DNA of 13,861 bases from Roseovarius sp. (GTDB lineage Bacteria; Pseudomonadota; Alphaproteobacteria; Rhodobacterales; Rhodobacteraceae): NCBI GenBank assembly GCA_021767845.1, contig JAASSQ010000053.1:1-13861 (forward strand). Direction: 5' to 3'. Below, in pieces: positions 12,353-13,861 of the stretch. The notes under the pieces were generated by a model. The model worked only from the letters and a program-made list of their open reading frames with translations, searched no databases and was not told where the DNA came from. A program made the position numbers and the translations under genes. How positions within the stretch are numbered: the stretch's first letter is position 1; every line of letters begins with the position of its first letter.

Positions 12353-13861
12353 TCCGAGGCCAGGCGCAGCGTATCGCCGACAAGTTCCCGCGAGAACGGC
12401 ACCGGGTGCGGCGCCCGCCCCAGCCGGGCGCGGTAAACCGGCAGGCTTTCGGCCACGCGCATCACGTAGTTGCGGGTCTCGCGGAAGGGGATGTGCTCGA
12501 TCCAGTCGATCACGTCCATGTCGCCGGCGCGCGGGTCGCCGCGCTCCTCCATCCAGTCGCGGGGGCGGCCCGGCCCGGCGTTGTAGCCCGCGGCCATCAT
12601 CACGACATTGCCCTCGAACCGGTCGGCCAGCCCGGCCAGGTAAGCCGACCCCAGCCGCGCGTTGTAGCGCCAGTCGGTCAGCACCCGGCGCCGGCTGTGA
12701 TCCGAGAGCCCGAGCGCGCGCGCCATGTCGGCGGCGGTGCCGGGCATGAGCTGCATCAGCCCCATCGCCCCCGCGCCGCTGACCACGCGGTGATCGAACT
12801 CGCTTTCGCGGCGGGCGATGGCAAGGGCCAGGTCCATCGGCGCGGGCAGGTCCATTTCAGCCATCGGGTGCAGCGCGTAATAGGGCGCTTCCACGACCAG
12901 CCCGCGGCGCGCGCCCGCCTTGCCCAGCATCACCTGCAGATGCGGCTGGTCAAGCGCATCGAGCATCGCGCCCATCTGCCCCAGCCCGGTGCGGTCCTGG
13001 CTGTCGGCCAGATGGGTGAAGAACCGCTCGGCCAAGTTGAGCTCGCCCGAGGCAAGCGCCAGCACGGCGGCCTTGTAGACAAGGCTGTCGGTGAACCCCG
13101 CCTGCCGCCAGTCGGGAAACGCCTCGTCGCCCGCCAGTTTCGGATCGGCGGGCAGACCGGCCTTTTCGGCGGCCAGCAGGCCATAGAAGCTGGTCTGGTG
13201 CTCGGCCCCTTGCGCATAGGCGAAGCGGGCGGCCACCTCATCGCCCAGGGCCTCTTGCGCGCGGCCGATCCAGTACCCGGCGCGGCCCAGGGAAATCGGC
13301 GTGTCCACCGCGCGGCGGAACCGCTGGAAATGGTCGAGCGCGAGGGCCGGGTCGTCCAGATAGGTCAGCGCGAGGTAGCCCGACAACCATTCCAGGTCGG
13401 CGAAGGACGCGCCCTCGACCAGACCGTGCCGCGCAGCGAGCGCGTAGGCCGTCTGCGGCTCGCCGTCGCGCATCTGCGCGCGGGCAAGATAGCGACGCCA
13501 GCCCGCCCACCGGCCCGGCTCGCCCAGGCCCGCCTCGGACCGGCTTTGATCGAGGATCACCTTGATCGCGGCGTCGGTGCGGCCCCGGTCGATATGGCGC
13601 ATGAAGAGCGCGTGGGCCACCAGAGGGTCGTCGCGCAGCGCCTCGGGCACGTCCTGCGCCTCAGTGCGGCCGTCCTGGATCGCGGCGCGCAGCTCGGCCA
13701 CCTTGCGGCGGTTCTCGGGGACCAGCGGTTTCATCTTGGCCACGTCGCGCAGCCCGCGCCACAGCGCCATGTCGAGCCGGGTGGAATGATGCGCGGCCAG
13801 CAGATCGCCATGCGCGGCGATGAAGGCGTCATGCTCGGCATCCGACAGGTCCATCGTGAGC
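12349..13861 (-). CDS. slt: Soluble lytic murein transglycosylase, 5' end outside window
   Basis: This enzyme cleaves the MurNAc-GlcNAc bond of peptidoglycan, forming 1,6-anhydro-MurNAc, in the periplasm. About 503 residues are visible; the frame runs open off the window end (codons 13855-13860 are sense), so the N-terminus and signal peptide are missing. The visible N-terminal two thirds is an Ala/Leu-rich helical solenoid typical of Slt70. The C-terminal catalytic domain follows a PYYALHP linker. Numbered from the Met at 13854, the catalytic glutamate is E350 in ARRESEFD. It is followed by SGAGAMGLMQLMPGTA, YNARLGSAYLAGL and AAGYNAGPGRPRDWM, the ordered family motifs. FRETRNYVMRVAESLPVYRARL ends the domain. 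The Met at 13854 is internal, not a start. Its stop shares bases with the stop of the convergent transporter gene. Confidence 0.94.
   Translation of the reverse strand, partial: LTMDLSDAEHDAFIAAHGDLLAAHHSTRLDMALWRGLRDVAKMKPLVPENRRKVAELRAAIQDGRTEAQDVPEALRDDPLVAHALFMRHIDRGRTDAAIKVILDQSRSEAGLGEPGRWAGWRRYLARAQMRDGEPQTAYALAARHGLVEGASFADLEWLSGYLALTYLDDPALALDHFQRFRRAVDTPISLGRAGYWIGRAQEALGDEVAARFAYAQGAEHQTSFYGLLAAEKAGLPADPKLAGDEAFPDWRQAGFTDSLVYKAAVLALASGELNLAERFFTHLADSQDRTGLGQMGAMLDALDQPHLQVMLGKAGARRGLVVEAPYYALHPMAEMDLPAPMDLALAIARRESEFDHRVVSGAGAMGLMQLMPGTAADMARALGLSDHSRRRVLTDWRYNARLGSAYLAGLADRFEGNVVMMAAGYNAGPGRPRDWMEERGDPRAGDMDVIDWIEHIPFRETRNYVMRVAESLPVYRARLGRAPHPVPFSRELVGDTLRLASD

Noticed and set aside
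176..13861. MurJ and lytic transglycosylase at the two ends as a cell-wall gene cluster
   Set aside because: They are more than 10 kb apart on opposite strands with unrelated genes between them, so there is no evidence of a functional unit.

Overview
The window is GC-rich, gene-dense chromosomal DNA. It most likely comes from an alphaproteobacterium of the family Rhodobacteraceae (Roseobacter/Rhodobacter type). I base this on the protein sequences (TrpS, FadH, a 288-residue class IV aminotransferase, DUF4399, Slt), on the murJ - rhomboid - trpS order, and on an intergenic element I remember as common in that family. These are judgements by eye, without a database search. I see no phage, insertion sequence, integrase, CRISPR array, tRNA or rRNA. 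No gene-free stretch exceeds about 230 bases.

Layout. 1-175: upstream flank with an 11-bp tandem repeat and no gene I can support. 176-1714 (+): murJ, lipid II flippase. 1720-2406 (-): rhomboid-fold membrane protein lacking its catalytic Ser and His. 2481-3506 (+): trpS. 3559-4140 (+): small VOC/glyoxalase-fold protein. 4141-4283: spacer with a conserved-looking motif and a 9-bp stem-loop. 4284-5150 (+): branched-chain-type aminotransferase. 5225-7252 (+): fadH, 2,4-dienoyl-CoA reductase. 7255-7701 (-): secreted His-rich DUF4399 protein, divergent from 7930-8835 (+), a LysR regulator; a T-N11-A dyad lies between them. 8867-8903: strong intrinsic terminator. 9000-9539 (+): ChrR-like flavin/quinone reductase. 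9540-9652: structured spacer with repeated GTAC-centred palindromes. 9653-10702 (-): FAD-dependent amine/amino-acid oxidase, divergent from 10785-11468 (+), mnmD. 11465-12352 (+): EamA-type transporter, overlapping mnmD. 12349-13861 (-): soluble lytic transglycosylase, cut by the window edge.

How the genes relate. The plus-strand block 2481-7252 is probably one or two transcripts: trpS, VOC, then aminotransferase and fadH, each with a good Shine-Dalgarno. The last two could feed amino-acid and unsaturated-acyl carbon into central metabolism. MnmD and the divergent oxidase correspond by kind to the two halves of enterobacterial MnmC (tRNA U34 modification), so they may be a split version of that enzyme. 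MurJ and Slt both act in peptidoglycan metabolism but lie at opposite ends and are not an obvious unit.

Most of the window is ordinary housekeeping sequence. The items most worth a second look are the catalytically dead rhomboid, the GTAC repeat/hairpin cluster between two convergent genes, the split-MnmC arrangement, and the LysR-type dyad. I did not find a convincing new multi-gene system.
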